This document shows positions 48,255 to 57,408 of a stretch of 64,000 nt of DNA, piece after piece. The DNA is taken from contig CM000687.1 of NCBI GenBank assembly GCA_000149225.2, positions 52,501 through 116,500 on the forward strand, given 5' to 3'. Within the stretch, counting starts at the first letter, position 1. Every line of letters starts with the position of its first letter. A program made the translations under genes and the position numbers. Origin of the DNA: Lachancea kluyveri NRRL Y-12651. Its lineage: Eukaryota > Ascomycota > Saccharomycetes > Saccharomycetales > Saccharomycetaceae. The notes under the pieces were generated by a model, which was not told the origin of the DNA, did no database searches, and saw nothing but the letters and a program-made list of their open reading frames with translations.

Positions 48255-49736
48255 TTAGACATCTGACCTATCGCTTCCAGAAGAACCAGACATTAATTTC
48301 TCTTCTCTGATCGCACCAGTGCGGTCAATTTCTGGCCAGTTACCCCAGTTTGGAAGCCTCAGAACGAGGCAAGTGGCATTGTCCGCGTGTTTTCCACCAA
48401 TTGCCATGATGTATTTTATCACCTCCTCACTGACAAATTGTGGGCTTGCAGTTTTTAAACCACGCATGTTTACTGTTGACGTGATCAAATCCACTAACTC
48501 TTGGTCACTCACTAGATCAGAAACACCATCCGTAGTTAAGCATATAAAGCATTCGTCTCCGCCAAATTGCAATTTACCACGTTCTGCGTGTGGCAGATAC
48601 CTAGTGCTTCCAATCAAATAGGAATAAATATCAGGTTCACATGAAAGACCATCCCGCTTAGCAACCCTATCTCCGAATGCTCTCGTGTTTGCAAAACTGT
48701 TTAAAAACCTCATATCGCCGAAAGAATCAGTTTGAAAGTCAATGCCTAATCGGCGAGATTCGCGAGACGAGCTTGGGTGATGAACCTTTGTCAAACTATG
48801 AGCGATGCCGTTCTTATCACATAAAACAATTTTTGTATCACCAACTTGTGTCACAACCAGTTTCAATAGTCCTTTTGGATTGGTAAAAAAGGACTCGTCA
48901 AAGGAGTCCGTTTCATCACACGAAGTAAGAAAAATACTTGATGCTGTAGACCCGCCCCTGAAGTTCTTGGACAGTTCTTCTTCATCTGTAACTTCGCTCT
49001 TAAACCCACAACATTTTTCAAGATCATACTTCATGTACGACAGAAATATCTTTAAGCGTTCATGTTCCGTCAGTAAACTCGTTTTGTCGATAATATTACC
49101 CCATTTGTCAAATATCATCCGAGAACCTGATTGTTCTTGTTTAACAGTGCTTTCAAACAGAACTTGCTCTTTTTTAGTGTTGCAGCTCCTGATAAACTTT
49201 TCGTAGTATGCATCTCTTTTGTCGTACAGCTTAGACCAATACCTTCCTCCCACAATATCCTTGTAGCTTTTCAAAAGTTGGTAAAAGTTGTCACGAGAAG
49301 GGAACGTGTTCGCTACAGCAGTGTGTAGTTCTTTGGCTAAAAGTTTAGACACACGATCTCCGCCATGGCCATCGAAGATAGAAAGGTTTAGTACGGACTT
49401 GTTCAATGGAAGCTCGTTATTCCAATAGTATTCTTTGTCCACAATTTTCTTACTTTTCAAACAATTCATTTCTTTGCCTGAAGAGGGCAATTTCAGCATG
49501 TTGATAGAATAAGTGTCTTCATTTTGTAGTCTATTAATTCTACTAGAATGATGCCCTATGAAGCTTGGGAACTTGTTCAGGTGGATCCTTAACATGTGAG
49601 ATGATGGTGTTGGGGAAGGATATCCAGATCCAGATCCCGATCCAGATTCAAGGGTTCGCTGTGGAACGTTCTTTCTGGAAACGGAGACAATGAGATTAGT
49701 CGGTTTCAAATGTATGTAGGACTGAGTGCGTCCCAT
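48255..49736 (-). CDS. PTC6: mitochondrial PP2C-type phosphatase Ptc6
   Basis: A metal-dependent Ser/Thr phosphatase of mitochondria that in S. cerevisiae (also called Aup1) acts on the pyruvate dehydrogenase E1-alpha subunit and in mitophagy. It has 493 residues (442 in S. cerevisiae). The metal-binding PP2C motifs are intact: SIFDGHGGDRVSKLL near residue 123, TQVGDTKIVLCDKNG near 288, LTTDGVSDLVSDQELV near 404, and HADNATCLVLRLP near the C-terminus. The first 80 residues are variable. The start ATG at 49736 gives MGRTQSYIHLKP. It converges with RSM19, in place of YCR079W. PKP2, the opposing kinase type, is also in this window. Confidence 0.93.
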   Translation of the reverse strand: MGRTQSYIHLKPTNLIVSVSRKNVPQRTLESGSGSGSGYPSPTPSSHMLRIHLNKFPSFIGHHSSRINRLQNEDTYSINMLKLPSSGKEMNCLKSKKIVDKEYYWNNELPLNKSVLNLSIFDGHGGDRVSKLLAKELHTAVANTFPSRDNFYQLLKSYKDIVGGRYWSKLYDKRDAYYEKFIRSCNTKKEQVLFESTVKQEQSGSRMIFDKWGNIIDKTSLLTEHERLKIFLSYMKYDLEKCCGFKSEVTDEEELSKNFRGGSTASSIFLTSCDETDSFDESFFTNPKGLLKLVVTQVGDTKIVLCDKNGIAHSLTKVHHPSSSRESRRLGIDFQTDSFGDMRFLNSFANTRAFGDRVAKRDGLSCEPDIYSYLIGSTRYLPHAERGKLQFGGDECFICLTTDGVSDLVSDQELVDLITSTVNMRGLKTASPQFVSEEVIKYIMAIGGKHADNATCLVLRLPNWGNWPEIDRTGAIREEKLMSGSSGSDRSDV

Positions 49737-50684
49737 GGTTTGCTTTTCAACTGAGTCCTGGACTTAAGCGAACGTATGTTGGTTGTTCACGTTTTTACTC
49801 AAGGGGAAGGCATCTTTCGCCTAGCGAAAATCCGTAAAAACCAGTCAAAATTAGCAACACTTACAAGAGCCATTGATTTACAAGTAGAATTTTTTGTCCT
49901 TTTATGAAAGCTCCATTTTGAATATGTGAGCCTGTTACTGCCCAGCACTTTTCATTACTGGGTAAAGCTGCTGTCAAACAATGAAATCAGAGTCCAAGAT
50001 GTGGACAGCTCGAGGGGTGGTACCATTACCTGGTGTTTCGTATTCAGTAAATGATTTTTTTTTAAAAAGAGAAGCCATTAACATTAGCTCTACCAGATAT
50101 ATTTCGTTCCCTCGCAACGTATATCTCTAGCGATTGGTTTGCCTCTTGTGCTAAATCACATTTACATCCACCGAAGGTGTTCGGAGGGGATAGGTCCCTG
50201 ACGGAAGTGATGCGACAATGGACAGTCTACGCACACCCAAAGCCACGGCATTTACTGATTTTCCAGAGCGTATACACTGTAAGAGCTATTTTCCCTGGCC
50301 ATGAGTATAAGCGTGGTCGTGCTACGATTTTTCAGCAAATATACGTTGGTACTTATTGCCCTTCAACTCCGAACTGAGGTCGAGCGCAGAAAAAGTCACA
50401 GAAAATACAACACAAAAGCAAATAAAAAATAAAAATAAAAAGGATTTAGTGCTGTATTCATCGAAGCCCCGTCGATGCACTGCTGCTATGGGGTAATGCT
50501 TGTGGAGGCTTACGCTTCTGTTCCAGGGATCCCTACAACGTACACGATAAATCTCTGTTTCCGCGACCATTCTTTCTCGTCTACTGTGACAACGACTACA
50601 AGGGCCTCTTTCAATTTATGAAAATTTTTAGTTGGTCAATAGACGACAGTCGATAAAGTATAATAAATAGTGACACAAACGACC
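49737..50684. promoter_or_regulatory. PTC6/MRPS12 divergent region
   Basis: 0.95 kb, long for this genome and less AT-rich in 50100-50600. I looked for a tRNA, RNase P/MRP, SRP or snoRNA signature and recognised none. A small palindrome TTTCGC-CTA-GCGAAA lies at 49814-49828. A 66-codon frame (50177-50377) has no recognisable feature. Confidence 0.35.
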
Positions 50685-51176
50685 ATGTTCCTACCTAGAT
50701 TGCTCACTAAAACAAGCCGTGCTGTTGGTATTGTACCTCTATTTTCAAAAACCGCCGTCTACCAGCCTCGTTTTTTTTCATCCACCTCTACTCAGTTTGC
50801 CACTCTAAACCAAATTAAAAGAGGAGTTGAACCCCCAAAAAGAAAAAAGTTGACCACATCTCCCGATTTGGAGCAATGTCCTATTCGTAAGGGTGTGGTG
50901 TTGAGAGTGATGGTTTTAAAACCAAAAAAACCTAATTCTGCGCAAAGAAAGGCTTGTAGGGTGCGTCTAACCAACGGTAATGTCATCTCGGCGTACATTC
51001 CTGGGGAAGGTCACAATGCACAAGAACATAGTATCGTTTACGTTCGTGGTGGTCGTTGCCAGGACTTGCCGGGTGTGAAGTACCACGTTGTCCGTGGTGC
51101 AGGCGACTTAAGCGGTGTCGTGAACAGGATCACCTCGAGGTCCAAATACGGCGTCAAGAAACCTCAAAAGGAATGA
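50685..51176 (+). CDS. MRPS12: mitochondrial ribosomal protein uS12m
   Basis: A decoding-centre protein of the mitoribosome small subunit. It has 163 residues from the ATG at 50685 ([20 protein letters not shown]), a basic import leader of about 40 residues. The frame is also open from a GTG. The bacterial S12 core is strongly conserved: [40 protein letters not shown], and [20 protein letters not shown], where the usual PNSA and DLPGV loops sit. It matches YNR036C. A Puf3-type site lies 48 bases after the stop. Confidence 0.97.
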   Translation: MFLPRLLTKTSRAVGIVPLFSKTAVYQPRFFSSTSTQFATLNQIKRGVEPPKRKKLTTSPDLEQCPIRKGVVLRVMVLKPKKPNSAQRKACRVRLTNGNVISAYIPGEGHNAQEHSIVYVRGGRCQDLPGVKYHVVRGAGDLSGVVNRITSRSKYGVKKPQKE

Positions 51177-51224
51177 ACAATATCCTGACCTTCCTCTGTT
51201 TCGTGTACCACACTGCATATAACC

Positions 51225-51232
51225 TGTAAATA
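51225..51232 (+). promoter_or_regulatory. Puf3-type 3'-UTR motif (TGTAAATA) of MRPS12
   Basis: CCTGTAAATAGTT begins 46 bases after the stop, with the preferred C two bases before UGUA. The same string occurs after PET494 and, one base different, after RSM19. Confidence 0.65.
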
Positions 51233-51283
51233 GTTCTTTGGAAACCACATATCGTTAACGTTGTTCTGTTGCTATGTGATGAT

Positions 51284-51292
51284 TCACGTGAC
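51284..51292 (+). promoter_or_regulatory. E-box TCACGTGAC (Cbf1-type) upstream of ARC35
   Basis: Palindromic CACGTG core, 144 bases before the ARC35 ATG and 108 bases after the MRPS12 stop. Motif match only. Confidence 0.4.
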
Positions 51293-51435
51293 CGTGCGTA
51301 TGAAGTTATTTCAACCGACAATGTACTTCCAAAAATCCTGAAAAGGGGCAATTACAAACGGGTAGATGTAGTCTTCAACAACAGGATTTGGTGACAAAAA
51401 GCGATAGATAAGAGATCTCCAGATACCTACCAGCC

Positions 51436-52395
51436 ATGCTACATTTGCAACCATACAACCTTTTGGTGCAAAAGACTTTGATCGAAGCGCTAGAGGCTAA
51501 TGCTCAGGGAACGCCCTTGACTTTGGACCGTATCGTTTCCGATTTTGATTACACCACTTTCCACATTTCGAACTCCAGCGACGATAAGTCGGCTTTGTGG
51601 TTGAGTATTAGAACCAAGGCTTGGCAAAGCGTTGACGGTTGTGGTCCTGACCTTGTTGGTTATGTCAATGGTAAATACACGTCTCTGCCTGGTGTTTCTA
51701 TCTCCCAGCCAGAACAAGGCTACGACTATACATTAAGACTTGACTTGAACGAGCTTTCTACAGATGCCACGGTGCAACTCTCTTTATTGAAAATCATGGT
51801 AATGAGCTATCCATTCCAGCTGTCCTTTGACATGTTTTCCTCATTGTCCCAACTACCAGAGGGTTCCAATACCAGTGATACCGTGCACCACATCAAATAC
51901 AGAGACGATGAAAACATCTACATTAGACCATCCAATGATCGTATCACTGTGATATTCGAGACCATTTTCCAGGACGAGACCGACAAGGTTTTTGGTAAGG
52001 TGTTTTTACAAGAGTTTGTGGATGCTAGGAAGAGAAACCGTGTGATCCAATCCGCACCACAGGTGTTGTTCTCACACGAGCCGCCATTGGAAATCAGCAA
52101 AGTTGTCAAACCAACTGCTCAGGACAAGAGTAAAAGATTCATCACATTTGTGCTGTTCCCTCGTCATTTCCAGACTGAGGAGTTGCAATTCTCTTCCATC
52201 TGCCACTTGGCCTTGTTCAGGAACTACTTCCATTATCATATCAAGTGTTCAAAGGCCTACATGCACTCCAGGATGAGATACAGAGTCGATTCCTTCATCA
52301 AGGTTTTGAATAGAGCTAAGGTTGATGAAGATCAAAACGAAGAGGAAACAGAACATTCAAGAAGAACCATTTCGGGAAGAAAGGTTGTGTATTAG
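51436..52395 (+). CDS. ARC35: Arp2/3 complex subunit Arc35 (p34-Arc/ARPC2)
   Basis: One of the two structural core subunits of the actin-nucleating Arp2/3 complex, essential for cortical patch assembly. It has 319 residues (342 in S. cerevisiae). The N-terminus [15 protein letters not shown] matches the S. cerevisiae start, followed by [12 protein letters not shown] near residue 35. The second half contains [20 protein letters not shown] and [14 protein letters not shown], both family hallmarks. The last helix ([20 protein letters not shown]) precedes a charged tail. In place of YNR035C. Abp1, an Arp2/3 activator, is encoded elsewhere in this window. Confidence 0.96.
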   Translation: MLHLQPYNLLVQKTLIEALEANAQGTPLTLDRIVSDFDYTTFHISNSSDDKSALWLSIRTKAWQSVDGCGPDLVGYVNGKYTSLPGVSISQPEQGYDYTLRLDLNELSTDATVQLSLLKIMVMSYPFQLSFDMFSSLSQLPEGSNTSDTVHHIKYRDDENIYIRPSNDRITVIFETIFQDETDKVFGKVFLQEFVDARKRNRVIQSAPQVLFSHEPPLEISKVVKPTAQDKSKRFITFVLFPRHFQTEELQFSSICHLALFRNYFHYHIKCSKAYMHSRMRYRVDSFIKVLNRAKVDEDQNEEETEHSRRTISGRKVVY

Positions 52396-52681
52396 GAGGG
52401 CATGGTATTTGCACAGTTACCTGTTTATTATATGCATATACATATATATATATACGTATATAAAAGAAAACTCGATCTAAAACGCTAAGCTTGAAGCAGC
52501 CAGTAAGATGCTTATATCTCTATATAGTTCCCCTTATTTACGTGAGGTATCGTTGATGATGACTGAATCGGTGAATAACAGAAAAATTTTCGCCACCTGA
52601 CAAGAAATTTCCCCAGGTAGCATTCGCTTAACTCTTTATATTAAACGTTCGAAAGCTCAGACAAAGAAGATAGAGAAGCAG

Positions 52682-55237
52682 ATGTCGTTTTTCGGGTTTG
52701 ATACTAAGTTACCCTCTGACCGTGGTCAGAGGGATAGCTCTCAGGACAAACCGTTGGATTTCGAAGATACCTATCAAGGTCTTGGTGAACATCAGCAAGA
52801 GGAGGACGACTATTTGAACACGGAAACATTCGGAGACAGTGCTGATATTGGAAACGACTTCGATTTCAGCTACGGTAGAAGTGGCGTAGAGTCTGCTGTA
52901 CCAGCTGGTGCCGAAAATGTACACTATGCTAATCAAAACAAATCGTATGCGTCTGCTGCTGCCGCTGGAGTTTCTCCTCATGCCATTGACGAAGCTATGG
53001 AGTTGAAGCCAATGGAGTCTTTATGGAGTAACCAACCATTGCCTCCACAAGTCCAACAGCAACACCCTCAACAGCGTCAGGTTCTGTCTATGGAGGAATT
53101 GGAAAGACAACAGCAACAAATAGCTATGAACCCTCAACAGCAGCAATTTGTAGGTATTCCTCCTCAAGGAATTCCTCCTCCAGGCTACGGCTTCCCTCCG
53201 AACCCAAATGGCTTCATGCAACAACCTCATCAATTTCAAAACAATGGTTGTCCACCTCATCCAAACTTTCCCCAAGGGATGCCTCCTCAGGGGATGCCTC
53301 CTCAAGGGATGCCGGTTCCACCATTTCAACAACTGCCAATGATGTACAATCAACAACAACAACAACAGTCTCCTAATCAACCACAACAAGGTACTTTGCC
53401 TCCCCAACAGCAACAGCAACAACAGCAACAGCAACATTTTGGTGGTATTCCTCCTCAAATGCAACAACCAGTTTCTTCACCAGAGCAGCAACAACCACAA
53501 ATCTCTCGGAATACTGCCTCTCCTCAACCTCCACAAGTTGTCAGTCCACCTCATACTCCAAGAGATTACTCCTCCAGAAATGGTCGCCGTGGTTCTGCTA
53601 TTAACAGAAGACCACATGAACCTTTATCGGAAGAAGAGCAAAAGCGTTTGCAAATCCGTCAAGCTAAAGTGGACAAAATCTTGAGACACTCAGGCGTTAT
53701 GACTCCTCGTGATAAAGACTTTATCACACGTTATCAATTATCTCAAATAGTAACCGATGATCCGTACAATGAAGATTTCTATTTTCAAGTCTACAAAATT
53801 ATCCAGCGTGGTGGTGTGGTTGGTGAATCCAACAAAGGTTTGATTGCTCGTGCCTATCTAGAACACTCCGGGCATAGACTCGGTGGTCGTTACAAACGTG
53901 CAGACGTTGCTTTGCAAAGAATGCAAAGTCAAGTCGAGAAAGCTGTCACTGTTGCCAAAGAGAGGCCTCAAAAGAACAAAGACGCTTTTGACGGTGCCAA
54001 GGAAGGTGTGTTGGGTAAGATTTCATCTACAATGAACAGTAAGGCTCCGCGCAGGCAATTGCAAATCCCTACACATAGAGAAAATGAAGGGGACTTTGCA
54101 GAATCTCCTTCAGCATCTGATGTGTTGGACGAAGTCACTCAATCCCTAGAAGGTGTTGATATCAACGTCAAGTCTAAGGCTAGAAGAAGATCATCTTACG
54201 CATTACGTTCTATTGATCAAAGTGCTGTTCTGTCTCGTTCTGGTGGCAGAAAATTCGTTCTATCCTTAATTGAAAAGGTGTATGAGGAAGTCTTGGAGTT
54301 GGAAGCACAATTGAGAAGTGGCAAAACCATCAACAACTCTAAATTATGGGAAGCTTTGCATATTGGTGATGAAAGCTTTGAAGTGAGCCCATTTATTTCC
54401 ATTTTATCGTTTGACAAAGGGGTAAAGATTATGCCACGTATTTTCAACTTTTTGGACAAAGCCCAAAAGTTACAGTTGTTCTCTGTGTTCTTCAACGAGC
54501 TGTCCCATTTAAACATCATTGTGACTGGCTCTTATAAGACCAATCCATCTCCAACTGACTCTCAATTGAAGAAAATTGAGTTGTTTCAGAGCGTCTTCTT
54601 AAAAATAATCGTTTCCTTTTTATCGAACTCAGCCGAGTTTATTGAGGTCATGAGTTTATTATTATGCTTGATTAAAAACAACAATGTTTCTTTTATCACG
54701 ACTTCCAAAATTGGACTGAACCTGATCACCGTTTTGATTTCTCGGGCAGCTTTGATAAAACAAGACATTAATAGGGGTAATGTCCTGTCTTCTCCAGAGA
54801 TTTCAACTTGGAACGAAGTTTACGACAAATTATTTACCTCCCTAGAGACCAAGCTAGCCTCAGTTTTCCCCCCACAAGACTACACTGATAAGATCGTTGG
54901 TGTTACTAGTCATTCGCCAAGCTCGGCTCCAAGCAATGGGGGCACGCCGCAACCACCAAAATTGAGTCAACCTTTCTACGATCAGTCCTATATTTGGCAG
55001 TTTTTAGCTTCGTTGGCCCTAAGTGGTAAATTGAATCACCAGCGTATCATTATTGATGAGATCAGGGACGATATATTTGGGACCATCACCAAAGCTGAAG
55101 AGATGGGTAAATCACAGTCCACGTCTGAACAACAGGTTACTGTTTATCAGAGAGAGAAATTATATCAGGACTTGAACTTGTTCTTGAATGTCATGGGGTT
55201 GGTTGCCCGTGATGGCGAGATCACAGAACTGAAGTGA
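52682..55237 (+). CDS. PAT1: mRNA decapping activator and P-body protein Pat1
   Basis: Pat1 bridges deadenylated mRNA, the Lsm1-7 ring, Dhh1 and Dcp2 to promote decapping and represses translation; it is a core P-body component. It has 851 residues (796 in S. cerevisiae). The N-terminus MSFFGFDTKLPSD is followed by the Dhh1-binding acidic segment with LDFEDTYQGLGEH and DYLNTETFGD (residues about 20-55). A long Gln/Pro/Met-rich middle follows (residues 110-310). The conserved block starting RLQIRQAKVDKILRHSGVMT and KDFITRYQLSQIVTDDPYNE (near 330-370) precedes the helical C-terminal Lsm-binding domain (from about 515). The C-terminus ends NLFLNVMGLVARDGEITELK, nearly as in S. cerevisiae. CDC39, another mRNA decay factor, opens this window. 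Confidence 0.97.
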   Translation: MSFFGFDTKLPSDRGQRDSSQDKPLDFEDTYQGLGEHQQEEDDYLNTETFGDSADIGNDFDFSYGRSGVESAVPAGAENVHYANQNKSYASAAAAGVSPHAIDEAMELKPMESLWSNQPLPPQVQQQHPQQRQVLSMEELERQQQQIAMNPQQQQFVGIPPQGIPPPGYGFPPNPNGFMQQPHQFQNNGCPPHPNFPQGMPPQGMPPQGMPVPPFQQLPMMYNQQQQQQSPNQPQQGTLPPQQQQQQQQQQHFGGIPPQMQQPVSSPEQQQPQISRNTASPQPPQVVSPPHTPRDYSSRNGRRGSAINRRPHEPLSEEEQKRLQIRQAKVDKILRHSGVMTPRDKDFITRYQLSQIVTDDPYNEDFYFQVYKIIQRGGVVGESNKGLIARAYLEHSGHRLGGRYKRADVALQRMQSQVEKAVTVAKERPQKNKDAFDGAKEGVLGKISSTMNSKAPRRQLQIPTHRENEGDFAESPSASDVLDEVTQSLEGVDINVKSKARRRSSYALRSIDQSAVLSRSGGRKFVLSLIEKVYEEVLELEAQLRSGKTINNSKLWEALHIGDESFEVSPFISILSFDKGVKIMPRIFNFLDKAQKLQLFSVFFNELSHLNIIVTGSYKTNPSPTDSQLKKIELFQSVFLKIIVSFLSNSAEFIEVMSLLLCLIKNNNVSFITTSKIGLNLITVLISRAALIKQDINRGNVLSSPEISTWNEVYDKLFTSLETKLASVFPPQDYTDKIVGVTSHSPSSAPSNGGTPQPPKLSQPFYDQSYIWQFLASLALSGKLNHQRIIIDEIRDDIFGTITKAEEMGKSQSTSEQQVTVYQREKLYQDLNLFLNVMGLVARDGEITELK

Positions 55238-56007
55238 AAGTAATTTCATAATCATTAATTTTGTTGTTGTATACTATAGGTAACTATTACCGGCAGAAAA
55301 CTCACAAGATTTGTTAGACTACTGTCTTCTAGATTCTAGGGACCCTCTGGTTCCAAAACAAAGCTTAAAGTATCCGATCAAGACGTTTGTAACGCACTTA
55401 CCAGCCTCATAAAAAGAGCCGTGTAGGTTCAAGTCGTCAGCCATCCACACAACTGCTGAATATTACTTGGTAAAAAGTATAAGCGTGTTTTTTCTAAGCT
55501 GTACCAGGCTAGCCAAGTGTGAACATGGGCCTGGGCCTGGGCATTTGTGAGCTGCTGCTTTATCTAAACTTGACTCGATACTTTAACGTCATTCGCATGT
55601 TTTCAGGTCGAATATTTAAACTATCCGTGGCTGTCTTAGGGTGTGTTACTTTCTCATGACAGCATGTGTCTTATTGGAAACTTTGAAAGCCTTGGCTTCT
55701 TTCCCTCTTTTTATAAGTTCAATTAAAGAATCGTACATAGAGAAATTTTATTCATCAACTTTGGCCAATCTAAAAAGGCACGTATTGCTGAAGGTAACAA
55801 GTAATAACACGAGAAAAATTATTTAGAGATTCTTAATACTTTAGAGTACTCTAAAAATTACCGTTTTCTGACTATTTTTTTTCTAGCAATTTTAACTATT
55901 TCTGATAACAGCCTTACGTTTTCACTTTGTATTTTTAAAGGGAGCGAGCGCGATATCTCAAGTTTAAGGATGGCTTACTATTTACTTCCTTAACAAATAA
56001 AGACAAG
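55238..56007. promoter_or_regulatory. PAT1 3' flank and FUB1 promoter
   Basis: 0.77 kb. Contains a small GGGCCT direct repeat (near 55527-55543) and AT-rich DNA before FUB1. GGTTCAAGTC near 55428 looks like a tRNA B-box, but no cloverleaf could be built. No gene was seen. Confidence 0.4.
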
Positions 56008-56931
56008 ATGGCCATCAATATAGAGTCCAATCTCTCTTTAACACTTTATCTCTTTCTAGTTTACCTCAAAGATGCTAAAATAATCTCAGATTTGGGCCAA
56101 CTATCGTGGGAAGACAACTCCAGAGGTAACCTTGTCGTGAAAGTTGCTGTGGATCCATCTACTGTAAATTCAAGGCTTGGATGCCGTGCAGATAGGCTCG
56201 AATTCATTGCAATGGAAATGAGCAGAGGCGAAAAGGTATTGTTGAGTATCTGCTCTGATGAAGACTGTTTGAAGCAGGGTGTATTCAAGTATCATGACGA
56301 TTTGCTGCTAGATTCCATAAAATTACCAATCCAAGTAGAAAGTGTGGACGACTTGTACAGTTCTAGAGTGTGGCTTGCGTTCCAAAATAAGTTTAAGTTT
56401 GTGGAAGATATTGATTTACTTACGCATAATAAAAAGCAAAGTGAAGTTCCTTCGCAAGAGTTTGCTACTACTCCCTCCACTAGAATTCAAACAGAGGTGC
56501 CTACACCAGAAACATTCTACGGACAAGCACAAAGTAATTACGGTCGGCAGAGACCGAGTGACATGCCTGGATTCGAGGATGAATACGAAGCGCAAAGTCA
56601 CCTCGGAATCCCAGTCAGTGGCGAATTTGGTGTACCAGGCTTAGGCATGCCCTCGAATAACTCTAGCACTGCCAGATATGGTGATCAAGACTTGTATCCC
56701 AACGGCCAACGGGTCCCTAACTTACAAGATCCCAGCTCTCAGTTCCCAAATTTAAGGCCTGCGAAAGGAGGTATGATTTTTGATCCATTCCAGGGTGAAG
56801 GCCCCTCTTCTAATCCCTTGCAGAGGACCAGGGATGAAAAGTCACAGGACCCGAGGATTTTTCCTGGCATCAAATATGACGATCCATATGGAAGAATCAA
56901 CCGACAAGGTGGTGGAGGCGGATTCATTTGA
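56008..56931 (+). CDS. FUB1: proteasome-binding protein Fub1 (PI31-like)
   Basis: Fub1 is the yeast PI31 relative; it binds the 20S proteasome core and inhibits its activity. It has 307 residues (250 in S. cerevisiae). The N-terminal half is the FP-type PI31 domain (ESNLSLTLYLFLVYLKDA, CSDEDCLKQGVFKY). The C-terminal half is Gly/Pro-rich and disordered (GRQRPSDMPGFEDEYE, then KGGMIFDPFQGE), ending in a polyglycine patch. The GGMxFDPF motif is the PI31 C-terminal signature. The start ATG at 56008 gives MAINIESN. It converges with EGO2 over 68 bp, in place of YCR076C. Confidence 0.92.
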   Translation: MAINIESNLSLTLYLFLVYLKDAKIISDLGQLSWEDNSRGNLVVKVAVDPSTVNSRLGCRADRLEFIAMEMSRGEKVLLSICSDEDCLKQGVFKYHDDLLLDSIKLPIQVESVDDLYSSRVWLAFQNKFKFVEDIDLLTHNKKQSEVPSQEFATTPSTRIQTEVPTPETFYGQAQSNYGRQRPSDMPGFEDEYEAQSHLGIPVSGEFGVPGLGMPSNNSSTARYGDQDLYPNGQRVPNLQDPSSQFPNLRPAKGGMIFDPFQGEGPSSNPLQRTRDEKSQDPRIFPGIKYDDPYGRINRQGGGGGFI

Positions 56932-56999
56932 ATGGTGTATATGTAGTTTTTATCATATTTGCACTGTATGTACCATGTGTAGGCTAACTAATATCATGT

Positions 57000-57254
57000 T
57001 TATTTTTCATAGGTGTAAACAGCAATTGTCTTTCCTTCTTGCTTATAAATAATCACCTTGATATCTTTCTCTTGTACCAAACCAAATCCCTCTCCATCCA
57101 GTTGTACTTTACTCAACTCCACAGCGTCGGCAGTCCTATCCTTGGCAATTCCAGAAGCTTCAATTACATTGTTGTGCTCATCAAATGCTAACAATCCGAC
57201 GGCATGTGGCACTACCTGTGCTAAATCAATCTTCTTTAAGGGATCAGAGCTCAT
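57000..57254 (-). CDS. EGO2: EGO complex subunit Ego2
   Basis: A small roadblock-like subunit of the vacuolar EGO (Ragulator-type) complex that anchors the Gtr1-Gtr2 GTPases and conveys amino-acid sufficiency to TORC1. It has 84 residues (75 in S. cerevisiae). The sequence has PHAVGLLAFDEHNNVIEASG and the C-terminal VIIYKQEGKTIAVYTYE, the usual beta-hairpin end. The start ATG at 57254 gives MSSDPLKKIDLAQ. In place of YCR075W-A. A divergent LMBR1-family gene shares its 154-bp promoter. Confidence 0.92.
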   Translation of the reverse strand: MSSDPLKKIDLAQVVPHAVGLLAFDEHNNVIEASGIAKDRTADAVELSKVQLDGEGFGLVQEKDIKVIIYKQEGKTIAVYTYEK

Positions 57255-57408
57255 GTTATTTTTCCTCTGTTTCTTGTTGGCAAATGGTTGAGATGGTTGG
57301 GATGGTTGTTAAATAGTTTCCCAAGCCGAGGCACTAATCTTTTCACGACAACCCTCAATCGCGTAAAGAAAACGTATAAGGTATACACAACAAGAGTATC
57401 ACAAAACC

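Noticed and set aside
50177-50377. 66-codon frame upstream of MRPS12
   Set aside because: No family resemblance and no clear promoter. Chance frame.
49960-50600. Possible structured RNA gene in the long PTC6/MRPS12 gap
   Set aside because: Less AT-rich than other gaps, but I found no conserved RNase P, MRP, SRP, snRNA or snoRNA motifs. A covariance-model search would settle it.
52589-52597. Rpn4 PACE-like TTCGCCACC before PAT1, and exact TTTGCCACC (37198-37206) before AHC2
   Set aside because: Neither gene is a proteasome gene, and the second lies nine bases from the ATG. Likely chance.
55376-55450. tRNA-like B-box GGTTCAAGTC
   Set aside because: No acceptor stem, T-stem pairing or A-box in register, so no cloverleaf can be built.
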